Positions 7,763 through 15,753 of a stretch of DNA of 17,010 nt are shown piece after piece; the stretch's first letter is position 1, and each line of letters opens with the position of its first letter. Location: the NCBI GenBank assembly GCA_017623265.1, contig JAGAPM010000174.1, positions 1 through 17,010 on the forward strand. Reading direction: 5' to 3'. The DNA comes from Lentisphaeria bacterium (lineage in GTDB: Bacteria > Verrucomicrobiota > Lentisphaeria > Victivallales > UBA1829). The translations under genes were made by a program, and so were the position numbers. Under the pieces are notes generated by a model. It was given only the letters and a program-made list of their open reading frames with translations, made no database searches and had not been told where the DNA came from.

Positions 7763-8809
7763 ATGGCGGAAAAGGTGTTGAAATGGCTTCTGGTGGGACC
7801 GGGCGACATTGCTCATACCCGTGTTGCTCCGGCGCTGGTCACGGCAGACCGGTCCGAACTGGTGGCGGTTTGCGGCTCCAAACGCAGAACCCGTACGCTG
7901 GAACTGGCGGAAAAATATCAGGTCAGTCTGACCTTTGATGATTTGGACGAAGCCCTGGAAAAATCCGGTGCGGATGCAGTTTATATCGCCACGCCTCACC
8001 CGCTCCATGTGGATATGCTCAAGCGGTCCCTTGCTGCCGGAAAACACGTCTTTTGCGAAAAACCGCTGGGAATCAACGCCGCAGAGTGCCGGGATGCGGT
8101 CCGGGCGGTCCGGAATGCGCCTCATCTCAAGACCGGCTGCTCCAATTACCGGCTCTTCACCAGACAGTTCCGCACGCTGGAAACGATTCTGAAAAACGGG
8201 GACGCCGGCGAACTGCTGGGTGCATGGATGCAGGATGAAGAGGGGTATTACAACCCGGGCAATCATCCGCTGCTCAAATCGGCGGGGGCGAATCCGGAAC
8301 ACGGTTTCGGGTTCTATCTCATCAACATGGCGCAGAAACTTTTCGGGAATCCGGAGGCGGTCTTCTGTGCGGCAAGCTCGTTCAACTGCGAGCAGAAAAC
8401 GGAATACGATATTGAGGATCTGCAGAACATCATTCTCCGGTTCCCCGGCGGAAAACAGGTCACGATCCTGCTGAACTTCACCGCACAGAACGTGCCGCTG
8501 AACCACGCATATTCCTTCACCTGCAGCAGGGGCAGGATCGTTTTTCCGGCGTGTCCGCCCCATTTCGATGCACCGGTCCGGCTCATCACGCCCGGATCGG
8601 ACAAGGTGCTGGAAGACTCTGTGACCGGAACGGACGGCGGGCGACCAAACTGGCATCTGCCTATGGTTCAGGACTTTGTAGATGCCGTACTGGACGGCGG
8701 GACCCCCTTCTGTTCCGTGGAAAGTGCCGCCATGACTGCGGTCATCACCGACGCCATCGAACGCTCCGCCCTCACCGGGCAGTGGGAAGCGGTGCCGGAA
8801 CTTTTTTGA
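7763..8809 (+). CDS. Gfo/Idh/MocA-family NAD(P)-dependent sugar oxidoreductase
   Basis: The 348-residue product has an N-terminal Rossmann domain with VGPGDIAHT (residues 11-19), the family EKP motif at 99-101 (catalytic-type Lys K100), and a C-terminal alpha/beta domain. The region HGFGFYLINMAQKLFG (180-195) aligns with the D-x-G-x-Y segment of glucose-fructose-oxidoreductase-like members. Y185 is kept, but the usual Asp is replaced by Gly. Members oxidise or reduce a hydroxyl of sugars, inositols or similar polyols. No signal peptide, so cytoplasmic. The open frame extends upstream to 7607, but that would overlap the lipoprotein gene. The ATG at 7763, preceded by AAGGA six bases upstream, gives a standard N-terminus. 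It is followed after 27 bases by the SGNH hydrolase gene, probably as one operon. The substrate is unknown. Confidence 0.92.
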   Translation: MAEKVLKWLLVGPGDIAHTRVAPALVTADRSELVAVCGSKRRTRTLELAEKYQVSLTFDDLDEALEKSGADAVYIATPHPLHVDMLKRSLAAGKHVFCEKPLGINAAECRDAVRAVRNAPHLKTGCSNYRLFTRQFRTLETILKNGDAGELLGAWMQDEEGYYNPGNHPLLKSAGANPEHGFGFYLINMAQKLFGNPEAVFCAASSFNCEQKTEYDIEDLQNIILRFPGGKQVTILLNFTAQNVPLNHAYSFTCSRGRIVFPACPPHFDAPVRLITPGSDKVLEDSVTGTDGGRPNWHLPMVQDFVDAVLDGGTPFCSVESAAMTAVITDAIERSALTGQWEAVPELF

Positions 8810-8836
8810 AAAACCCAATCGAAAGGATGTAACAAT

Positions 8837-9469
8837 ATGAGCAACAACAACGATCAGAAAACGTATAAAATCCTCGTGTGGGGCGACTCCATCGGCAGGC
8901 AGTGCGAAGTTCCCTGGCCGGACCGCCTGCTGCGCTCCATGCAGGTCTCCTTCTATTGCGGCACGGATGTGGAAGTGGTCAATATTACCGAGTGTGGTCT
9001 TTCGGGCATCTGGGGGCAGAACTACTTTGAGGAAAAAGTCAAGCCTGAAAACCCGGATCTGGTCATTATCCAGTTCGGTTTCAATGATATGCGTCAGGAT
9101 AAAACATTCGGCGCTCACCCCATCGGTACGCCGGATGAATACGAAGCAGCCATGTGCAACATGATCCGGAATTCAAAAAACATCGGGGCGGAGGTGCTGG
9201 TGCTGGGCAATCATAACTTCGCCTTCGGCAATCTGCTGCTCTATCCCAACGGTATGGACGGCGATCAGATGGTGGAACTCTACCGGCAGCGGGCGGAAAG
9301 CGCCGCAAAAAAGGAAGGCGCGGATTACATCAACATGAATGATGTATTTGCAAACAATGGACTTACATCCATTTCCGGCACAGTGGACGGCTGCCATCTT
9401 TCCGATAACGGCGCCCGGGTCTATACCTACACCGTGCAGCGCTATGTGATGAAAAAACTGATGGCATAA
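8837..9469 (+). CDS. SGNH/GDSL-family hydrolase, cytoplasmic
   Basis: The 210-residue protein has the block motifs of SGNH hydrolases: GDSIG with nucleophile S18, a glycine in GLSGIWG (54-60), FGFND with N83, and DGCHLSDNG with D184 and H187 completing the triad. Families of this fold include carbohydrate acetyl esterases, acyl-thioesterases and lipases. In this neighbourhood a deacylase acting on a decorated saccharide is plausible but not shown. There is no signal peptide, unlike many secreted sugar esterases. The ATG at 8837 is preceded by AAAGGA about nine bases upstream. It lies 27 bases after the oxidoreductase gene and likely shares its transcript. A 133-base gap precedes the next gene. 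Confidence 0.92.
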   Translation: MSNNNDQKTYKILVWGDSIGRQCEVPWPDRLLRSMQVSFYCGTDVEVVNITECGLSGIWGQNYFEEKVKPENPDLVIIQFGFNDMRQDKTFGAHPIGTPDEYEAAMCNMIRNSKNIGAEVLVLGNHNFAFGNLLLYPNGMDGDQMVELYRQRAESAAKKEGADYINMNDVFANNGLTSISGTVDGCHLSDNGARVYTYTVQRYVMKKLMA

Positions 9470-9602
9470 GTTCCGTCAGCGTTCAAAACATTTCTGTAAC
9501 ATTTCAGAACTTTTTTATCAATTTTCCGCCTTTTTCATTGGAAAATGCGGGCAGGAGAGTGTACCGTTAAAGCAGGACCAAACCAACGGAAGGAGTCAGC
9601 TT
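9470..9602 (+). other. Intergenic spacer with two weak hairpins
   Basis: TTCTG (9492-9496) pairs with CAGAA (9505-9509), followed by TTTTTT from 9511. This is a possible weak terminator after the SGNH gene. A second inverted repeat, ATTTTCC at 9521-9527 with GGAAAAT at 9540-9546, lies upstream of the next gene. Neither is strong enough to say whether transcription stops here, and no convincing promoter for the next gene is visible. AAGGAG just before 9603 is a good ribosome binding site. Confidence 0.35.
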
Positions 9603-11138
9603 ATGAGCGGGATTTTTATCAATTCGGACGCATGGAATTTCTGGATCGCAAAACCGGAACAGATGACCGCAGAGGGCATCCGGGCAGATGTGGATTTTTA
9701 TACTGCCGGCGGCGGCGTGGAAGCCATCTTTTACAATATGAACTTTCAGCGCAGTTTCTACCCGACCAAGGTCGGTACGCCTTACGATAAGGATCTGGAA
9801 GTGACGGAAGACGGCACCTTGCTCCTGCGGGGGGAACCGGTTACGAAGGTGAACGGCGCAGATGAGTATAAAATGTTCTATATCAACTACACTACGCTGA
9901 AAAAGAATTGCCCGGACTACATGCAGCTCCGTTACGATTACTGTCACGAAAAGGGCGTGGAAATGTGGCACAGCATGCGGATGAATGATGTCCATCATTC
10001 CCGGATCGGACAGGAACACCGTCCCCAGCACTGCGACCTCTGGCAGGAACGGAAGGACCTGATCCGGGCGTGGTATCGCCACAGCTGGCGGGGAGAATGG
10101 GTGGATGGCGACTTTGATTACGGTCAACAGGAAGTTTACGATTACCACCTTGCCATGGCGCGGGAGTATCTGCTGGACTATGAATCGGACGGGATCGAGC
10201 TGGACTGGCTCCGCTGTGCGCCTGTTTTCAAGCCGGGTTACGATGAGATCAATACACCCATCCTGACCCGATTCATGCGGGATGTCCGTGCCGCCGCCGA
10301 TGAAGCGGAAAAGAAATGGGGACACCGCCTCCGGATTGCCGTCCGGGTGCCGGGTCAGGTGATGGATGCCATGGGGATGGGCATGGATGTTTACACGTGG
10401 GCAAAGGAAGGCTTGATCGATGTGCTGATCCCAAGTCCCCGGGATATCTGTACGGAACAGGACTATAACGTGACGCTGTGGCGTCAGCTTGCGCCCGCCC
10501 CGGTGATCCTCGCCCCGTGCATCGACTGCGCCCTGAAAGCCGCACCGGGGTATGAATGGAGTTTCCGCTATACCACCGAGACCGACTGCGGTTTCGCAAG
10601 CAATTACTATCAGCAGGGGGCGGATACGATCTATCTTTACAATCACTTCCCCTTCCAGGCAAAGGAACACCCGGAAATGCAGCGTTTCCTTTCGTATGTT
10701 GGCGACCGGAAAAAAGTGGCGGCACACGCACGGCGTCATGCGGTCACGAACCACGTTCAGAACGGCGAAGGGAAGTTTGCAGGCCTCACATTCCCCCATC
10801 AGATCTGGAGTCAGTGCTGCAACGGCGGCGTAAAGGTCAATGTGGGTGAGAATGTAGCGGGGAAGACCGCAAAGGTTGTGATCGGAGCGACAAAACCCCT
10901 TGATATTGATATCCTTGTGAACACACAGATCTGCCCCATGCTCCCGAAGGATACGCCTCTGCCCGACCCGGTTCCGGCGTCAAAGGACAAGCAGACGTGG
11001 TATGTTCAGGCAGAGATCCCCGCCGGGCTGCTCCATGAAGGCTGGAATGTGGTGGAGATCTTCCACAAAGGCTGGTTCACCCTCCTCGCCGAGGAACTGA
11101 TCTGGATGGAAATCGTGATCGACGGCGAAAAAGGCTAA
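9603..11138 (+). CDS. Putative TIM-barrel glycoside-hydrolase-like protein
   Basis: The 511-residue product has no signal peptide. Residues about 1-390 look like a (beta/alpha)8 barrel. The segment YESDGIELDWLRCAP contains D196, E199 and D201 at the end of a predicted strand, a layout typical of glycosidase-like barrels (GHL/GH10-like), and the next strands carry conserved-looking RIAVRVPG and DVLIPSPRD. Residues about 395-511 form a strand-rich domain (KVNVGENVAGKTAKVVIG and WNVVEIFHK), probably a beta-sandwich. I recognise the general type, which is frequent in this lineage, but no characterised family, so substrate and reaction are unknown. AAGGAG precedes the ATG at a good distance. It is the last plus-strand carbohydrate gene, and its stop lies 7 bases from the stop of the converging DUF4091 gene. 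Confidence 0.7.
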   Translation: MSGIFINSDAWNFWIAKPEQMTAEGIRADVDFYTAGGGVEAIFYNMNFQRSFYPTKVGTPYDKDLEVTEDGTLLLRGEPVTKVNGADEYKMFYINYTTLKKNCPDYMQLRYDYCHEKGVEMWHSMRMNDVHHSRIGQEHRPQHCDLWQERKDLIRAWYRHSWRGEWVDGDFDYGQQEVYDYHLAMAREYLLDYESDGIELDWLRCAPVFKPGYDEINTPILTRFMRDVRAAADEAEKKWGHRLRIAVRVPGQVMDAMGMGMDVYTWAKEGLIDVLIPSPRDICTEQDYNVTLWRQLAPAPVILAPCIDCALKAAPGYEWSFRYTTETDCGFASNYYQQGADTIYLYNHFPFQAKEHPEMQRFLSYVGDRKKVAAHARRHAVTNHVQNGEGKFAGLTFPHQIWSQCCNGGVKVNVGENVAGKTAKVVIGATKPLDIDILVNTQICPMLPKDTPLPDPVPASKDKQTWYVQAEIPAGLLHEGWNVVEIFHKGWFTLLAEELIWMEIVIDGEKG

Positions 11139-11145
11139 GCAGGTT

Positions 11146-12735
11146 TTAACAAGTTGTCAATTCTTTGAGCAGGGCTTTCCTGGCTTTGCGGATGGCGGCG
11201 GGTTCGGGCGTAAAATCGTTGAACGCCCGGAAGACGGTCCGGATGATCTTCCGGCATTTTACCGGATCTTTTTTCATCAGCTGCCGGATCAGTTCCCAGT
11301 CCTCCATGCCTTCCCGCTGCGCCTCAAGGCGGCAGGAACTCCACACAGTTCCGTCTCTGCCCGGATAGACCAGATGGGTGTCCCCCGGCGGCAGATAGTT
11401 GGGGCCGCTGGTATGTTTGGTGGCAGTCTCCTCAAAGGGATCCTGCCGGGAGCCGTCAGGATAGGAAAAATTGTAATTCCAGCCCCAGTGGAGGAAGCCT
11501 TCCAAGCCGTAGTTGCCGCATCCCCAGCCCAGCAGCAGGGGGCGTGTGAGTTCCCCATCCAGCAGACGGTTCAGATAGGGTCCGCCGGGACAACAGCAGG
11601 TGTATGTCCAGAGGTGGTCGCCCTGGACACGCATTGCCACGAACTTTGCCTGATCTGCCTGATAGTTCTGCACCTGCGGACACCAGATATCCAGTGCGCC
11701 GGGGGTGTGTTCGGTTTGGCAGACCGCATCCATCAGGGGGATTCCGGGCATATATTTCCGGATCAGTCCGGTCAGCACGCGGAAGGCTGTGGCGTTTTCA
11801 TAGATCGGTTCATCGGTAGCGTGCTGGATCCAGCGTTTTTCCAGTTTGTTTTTTCGGATAAAGTCCATCAGCGGACGGCAGATCGCCGCAAGATCGCTGT
11901 TCCCCACCACACTCTGAACGGAATTTTTGGAGCACAGGACCTCAAAATCCGTCGCAGTCCAGCCGCCCTCGCCGCGATAGGCAAGGTGTCCGCCTTCGAT
12001 CCAGTGGATCCCGGCGTCCGTATAGACTTGGATCAGTTTCTTCAAATTCTTTGTATCCAGCGAGAAAGAACCGTTGTCATACTTCAGGAACGGAGTCAGC
12101 GGGACCAGAAACATATTCTGCCGGGCGTGTCTCATCATGGCGGCATGTTCCGCCACTTTCCGCCAGAATTTTGCCGTGAACGCCTCGGCGCCGCTCTCCC
12201 CTTTCAAGTTCGCCCAACTGGTCCAGTTGGTCAGGAAAATGGAATCTTTCCCCACTTCCGGCAGGGTGACGGCATGGACGCAATAACGGAAGCTCATCTC
12301 TTTCCGTTCAGCTCCGTCGGAAACAGTCAGCGTGATCGTATTTTCGCCCGTTTTCGCATTGCGTTTCACAGGGAACTGCACCAGAACTGCACCGGGTCCG
12401 CGGAACGTACCGCCGCAGGGCTTCAGGGGGTCATAGACACGGTATGGAGCAAGGCGGACGGCAGATTTTGAGACGGTTTTGCCGTTCATGGCAGCGAAGC
12501 AGTCTTCTGCAGTATTTATGTTGACGCAGACATCCACCATCTCAAAGAGTTGGCATCCCGGGGTATCGGCAGCGATAGAGATCTCCGTCTCTGCGGAAAC
12601 CTGATCCACCACCAGCACAATGGAGGCGATCCCGCCCCGTGGCACATCCAGCACGGGAGTTTTGGTTTTCAGAGCGTTTTCTTTCAGCTGATCCGGGTAC
12701 AGCCATTCCAGTGAATCGTGCCAGTAAAGTTTCAT
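11146..12735 (-). CDS. DUF4091 / GH123-like putative glycosidase
   Basis: The 529-residue protein has a beta-rich N-terminal domain (about 1-150) and a TIM-barrel C-terminal domain. It carries hallmarks of DUF4091/GH123: HATDEP with the adjacent acids D308-E309, DIWCPQVQNY, a Cys/Gly-rich LWTYTCCCPGGPY, LHWGWNY, and the closing REGMED (474-479) in the context RLEAQREGMEDWEL. Characterised GH123 enzymes are beta-N-acetylgalactosaminidases that use an Asp-Glu pair with the substrate acetamido group. Whether this distant member shares that activity is open. No signal peptide is present, which would place it in the cytoplasm, whereas known GH123 enzymes are often secreted. The ATG at 12735 follows AAGGA. 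It is the last gene of the minus operon, 18 bases after the 689-residue gene. Confidence 0.85.
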   Translation of the reverse strand: MKLYWHDSLEWLYPDQLKENALKTKTPVLDVPRGGIASIVLVVDQVSAETEISIAADTPGCQLFEMVDVCVNINTAEDCFAAMNGKTVSKSAVRLAPYRVYDPLKPCGGTFRGPGAVLVQFPVKRNAKTGENTITLTVSDGAERKEMSFRYCVHAVTLPEVGKDSIFLTNWTSWANLKGESGAEAFTAKFWRKVAEHAAMMRHARQNMFLVPLTPFLKYDNGSFSLDTKNLKKLIQVYTDAGIHWIEGGHLAYRGEGGWTATDFEVLCSKNSVQSVVGNSDLAAICRPLMDFIRKNKLEKRWIQHATDEPIYENATAFRVLTGLIRKYMPGIPLMDAVCQTEHTPGALDIWCPQVQNYQADQAKFVAMRVQGDHLWTYTCCCPGGPYLNRLLDGELTRPLLLGWGCGNYGLEGFLHWGWNYNFSYPDGSRQDPFEETATKHTSGPNYLPPGDTHLVYPGRDGTVWSSCRLEAQREGMEDWELIRQLMKKDPVKCRKIIRTVFRAFNDFTPEPAAIRKARKALLKELTTC

Positions 12736-12753
12736 CGTATTGTCCTTTTCCGT

Positions 12754-14823
12754 TTATTTTGAAAGACTTTTCAAATCTTTTCGGGCGTCGTTGAGTTGAT
12801 CCAGTTTCCATTTCAGGCAGTCGGCATCGGTGGTATAGAGCATGGTTGGTTCCCAGCCAAGACGGGAGTCATACTCCACCAGCGGAATGGTCTCACGCAC
12901 ATTCTGTTCTTCGTCGTCCAGGATCCGGTGCATCTCTGCGATGGCAGCTGCTTTCTCCTCCGGGCTGATGCCTTCCGCCGTTGCCTTCAAGCCCGCCCGG
13001 AAGTAACACATCACATTATACTGAGTCCGGACCGTGTGATAGAGGAAACTGCCGATCCCGGCTTCCCGTTTGGCGAAATCCTGTTTTTCTGCCGGGACAC
13101 GGGGAAGCAACGCCTGCATCTTCCGGTTTCCGGCTTCCAGCAGTGGCAACTCCTTCTCCGCCATGGCAATGGAACCTTCCAACCGGTCCACGGGGCAGCT
13201 GTAAGTGGGGAACATATACTTCCAGCCGGTGCCGTGTTTGATCCCGTTGTTGTACTCATATTGAGGGTGCAGGGGATCGGGCATGGTCACGCCGGGGAGC
13301 GTAAAGGGATAGGATGGACCGACCCGCAGAGGCCCGTACTGGTCGTATGTGGTGGCACTGTGCCAGTAAAACGCCTCGCTCCAGTCCCTCCAGACGGCAA
13401 CGACGGAATCCGCATTGGCTCTTCCGAAGTCCCGGGCAGCTATCGCGTGCGCCTGTACTGCAAAGTCTTTCTCCGCATCGTTTTCCGCCGTAAAAGCGAA
13501 CTTGACCAGTTCCGAGATCACGCCGGGAGTGAAACCGTAGTGATGACTGTCCATCAGTCCGGCGAGCCCCCATTTTTTCCGGGATTCCCGGATGGAAGAG
13601 CAGCGTTTCTGCCAGCGGAATGGCACGGGTATGTACGGCACCACGCCGCAATCCCATGTCATGCCGCCGGTATTGGTCATAGAAGTGAGGCGGATCCCCC
13701 GTTTTGCGGCGAGCGCGGCTTCGGAAGCGAACACGGTGCCGGGACCATCCGTGGTAATGGAGTAATCCGTTACCCAGGTGGGGATGCCGTATTTTTCGAT
13801 GGCGTTATCCCCCATTTCATAGGTCACATGGAGCGTGATATCTGTGGGCAGTTTTTCGATGAGGGCAAGGCGTTCCTTCTCCTCCGCCCAAAACCAGTTG
13901 TAAGTCCAGAAAAGCAGTTCCAGATCCGGGTTGTACCGGCGGGTCACATCCCGCACGAGCCGTATCCAGTCCGGCCAGTCAGTGGAGGGGTAGAACCCGT
14001 TCATCTTTTTCGCGCCCGGAACACGATTCCACCAGTAACCGGCGGTATCGGGATCGCGGGAGGGAAAGGCAATGGATTCGCCCACAAAGACCAGCCCCTT
14101 GATCCCGGGCGCATTGCGGATGATGCTGCCATAGAGATCGTCATAAAACGCTTCCGCACCGGGATCCAGCGGGTGACACTCCGCCGCCTGAGTGTGGAAG
14201 TGGGGATAGATATAGACATCCAAGCCGTATTTCGCCGCACGGGCGACCTCTGCATTGATGTCGATCCTGCCGTTGCGGGTCATATCCGGCGGCTCCCGCA
14301 GGAAGATGAGAATGGCATCCATACCGGCGTGAGCGATCTGCGCAAGATGTTCATCCGGAAAATGTTCAAACTCCCATCCGGAGTGGGTCATGCGGGGTGA
14401 GAACAGGCGGGTAAAGGTGCGGCTGCCCTGTTTGACCGCCGGGAGCCCGCGCAGGTTCAATTCATCTTCCAGCCGGTAACAGCCCTGCGCCGCCTCCCGG
14501 GCAGTGGCGCCGGTGATAGCAACAACATTTTCCGAAGCGGTGATGCGGGCTGTAAGGGGATCCGGTTCCGGTGCGATACCGATGGTAATGATCTTTTCCG
14601 TACCCTCCGGAACGATGGGAAGTTCCAGCGCCATACTGTTGCGGAAATAGTCCTGCATATCCAGCGCAACCTGTTTAATCACAGGAGCATCGGAGAGCGG
14701 AACGATTTTCCATGCGGTGTCGATGAGTGTTTCATCCGCCTGTACCGGTTCGGCATCGGACGCAAGACGGGGCGGATGCAGGATGGCAAGGCGTTTCCGG
14801 AAATCGTAATTCTTCTCCGTCAT
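12754..14823 (-). CDS. Uncharacterised glycosidase-like protein with GH20b-type N-terminal domain
   Basis: The 689-residue product begins with a domain (about 25-130) that resembles the alpha/beta accessory domain preceding GH20, GH84 or GH67-type barrels, ending in the typical AREAAQGCYRLEDEL. A barrel-like region follows (about 140-450), opening with FSPRMTHSGWE and carrying IKGLVFVGES with E249, a possible catalytic or substrate-binding acid, and LLFWTYNWFW. The C-terminal helical part contains TYDQYGPLRVGPSYPF and a long helix-rich tail. There is no signal peptide. I do not know a characterised member, so activity is inferred only from architecture and neighbours. Translation starts behind an unusually complete Shine-Dalgarno. 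The gene is flanked by the isomerase gene (15-base gap) and the DUF4091 gene (18-base gap) in one operon. Confidence 0.75.
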   Translation of the reverse strand: MTEKNYDFRKRLAILHPPRLASDAEPVQADETLIDTAWKIVPLSDAPVIKQVALDMQDYFRNSMALELPIVPEGTEKIITIGIAPEPDPLTARITASENVVAITGATAREAAQGCYRLEDELNLRGLPAVKQGSRTFTRLFSPRMTHSGWEFEHFPDEHLAQIAHAGMDAILIFLREPPDMTRNGRIDINAEVARAAKYGLDVYIYPHFHTQAAECHPLDPGAEAFYDDLYGSIIRNAPGIKGLVFVGESIAFPSRDPDTAGYWWNRVPGAKKMNGFYPSTDWPDWIRLVRDVTRRYNPDLELLFWTYNWFWAEEKERLALIEKLPTDITLHVTYEMGDNAIEKYGIPTWVTDYSITTDGPGTVFASEAALAAKRGIRLTSMTNTGGMTWDCGVVPYIPVPFRWQKRCSSIRESRKKWGLAGLMDSHHYGFTPGVISELVKFAFTAENDAEKDFAVQAHAIAARDFGRANADSVVAVWRDWSEAFYWHSATTYDQYGPLRVGPSYPFTLPGVTMPDPLHPQYEYNNGIKHGTGWKYMFPTYSCPVDRLEGSIAMAEKELPLLEAGNRKMQALLPRVPAEKQDFAKREAGIGSFLYHTVRTQYNVMCYFRAGLKATAEGISPEEKAAAIAEMHRILDDEEQNVRETIPLVEYDSRLGWEPTMLYTTDADCLKWKLDQLNDARKDLKSLSK

Positions 14824-14824
14824 G

Positions 14825-14834
14825 GATCACCTCC
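14825..14834 (-). promoter_or_regulatory. Extended Shine-Dalgarno of the 689-residue glycosidase-like gene
   Basis: GGAGGTGATC (minus strand, 14834 to 14825) ends one base before the ATG triplet at 14823-14821 and matches ten consecutive bases of the canonical anti-Shine-Dalgarno complement. The GGAGG core is six bases from the ATG, the optimal spacing, and fixes the start. Other genes here have only 4-6 matching bases. Confidence 0.8.
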
Positions 14835-14838
14835 CGGT

Positions 14839-15714
14839 TCAGAGTTCACCCAGTTCGTTGAATTTTTCCACCACTGCCCGGATGGAAAGTTTATCACCCG
14901 GCAACTGCACTTCGCTCTGGATATTTTTCAGGCGGGGCGCTTTCTTGAGGAGACCGATGATCCGTTTCCAGTCGATCGTTCCCGCACCGGGGAGCCAGTG
15001 GTTGTCCCATTGTCCGTTGTTATCATGCAGATGGCAGTTGACCACATCAGGGAGCATTTCTTCCAGGATATTCTGCTGCCAAACGGGTTCGCAGCCAACC
15101 GCACGCCAGAGGTCGTTGACCGCATTTTCTTCGAACTTATGCCCCTCTTCCATCAGGTGTGCATGCCCGGAGTCAAAGCACAGTCCCAAATAAGGCGTGG
15201 GGAATTTTTTCTTGATCTCAATAAGGATCGGGGACACATTGGAGCGGACCCAGATGTTTTCGATGCCGACTGTCACGCCCGTTTCCTCCGCCACCGGCAG
15301 GATCTGATCCAGCGCAGAGCAGATGTTGTCGATATGTTTCTGCAGGGGGATCTCCGGGTAGTGAAAGTCGTTGCCCACATGGATGGTATAGGTGTCCACG
15401 CCCATATCCTGACAGATCTGGAGGCAGAGCTGCTGACGGCGGATCATCTGGGGACGGAATGCGGGATCGGGGTAGATGGGGTCATACACGCCCTGGAAAG
15501 GAGAATGGGCATCCACGAATGTCAACCCGGCATCGCTCATTTCGGAGCGGAGTTTTTTAGCGAGGTTGGCATCCGCCATGATCATGGAGATGAGGGTGCT
15601 GGTCAGCACAAGATGCTTTGCACCGCAGGCGGCAAATTCGTGCATGATATTGGCACGGACGGAGTTCGGCACGCCGGCGAACCCGTAACAGAACGTAACC
15701 GGTACCTGAAACAT
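14839..15714 (-). CDS. Sugar phosphate isomerase/epimerase-type TIM barrel (xylose isomerase-like)
   Basis: The 291-residue protein is a single xylose-isomerase-like TIM barrel (AP endonuclease 2 superfamily) with the metal ligands in the expected order: E152 in VGIEN, D181 and H184 in CFDSGH, H228 (and H230) in NCHLHDNNG, and E268 in QSEV. The substrate-side H112 is in IHVGND. Members isomerise or epimerise keto sugars or, in recently described branches, eliminate the aglycone from 3-keto-glycosides. The latter reading is attractive here because a Gfo/Idh dehydrogenase is nearby, but the sequence alone cannot distinguish them. Cytoplasmic, usual length. The ATG at 15714 is preceded by AAAGGA. 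It is the first gene of the minus-strand operon that continues with two glycosidase-like genes, and it is preceded by the inverted repeat at 15754-15779. Confidence 0.9.
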   Translation of the reverse strand: MFQVPVTFCYGFAGVPNSVRANIMHEFAACGAKHLVLTSTLISMIMADANLAKKLRSEMSDAGLTFVDAHSPFQGVYDPIYPDPAFRPQMIRRQQLCLQICQDMGVDTYTIHVGNDFHYPEIPLQKHIDNICSALDQILPVAEETGVTVGIENIWVRSNVSPILIEIKKKFPTPYLGLCFDSGHAHLMEEGHKFEENAVNDLWRAVGCEPVWQQNILEEMLPDVVNCHLHDNNGQWDNHWLPGAGTIDWKRIIGLLKKAPRLKNIQSEVQLPGDKLSIRAVVEKFNELGEL

Positions 15715-15753
15715 AGTTGAATTCCTTTGATTTTGTTTTGATAAAGTTTTCCG

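Noticed and set aside
7694..9118. 474-codon minus-strand open frame opposite the oxidoreductase and SGNH genes
   Set aside because: It spans two genes with clear family motifs on the plus strand. Its translation is Arg/His-rich and motif-free.
12796..14400. 534-codon plus-strand open frame opposite the 689-residue gene
   Set aside because: Antisense shadow of a real gene. No ribosome binding site, no recognisable motif, His/Pro/Gly-rich translation.
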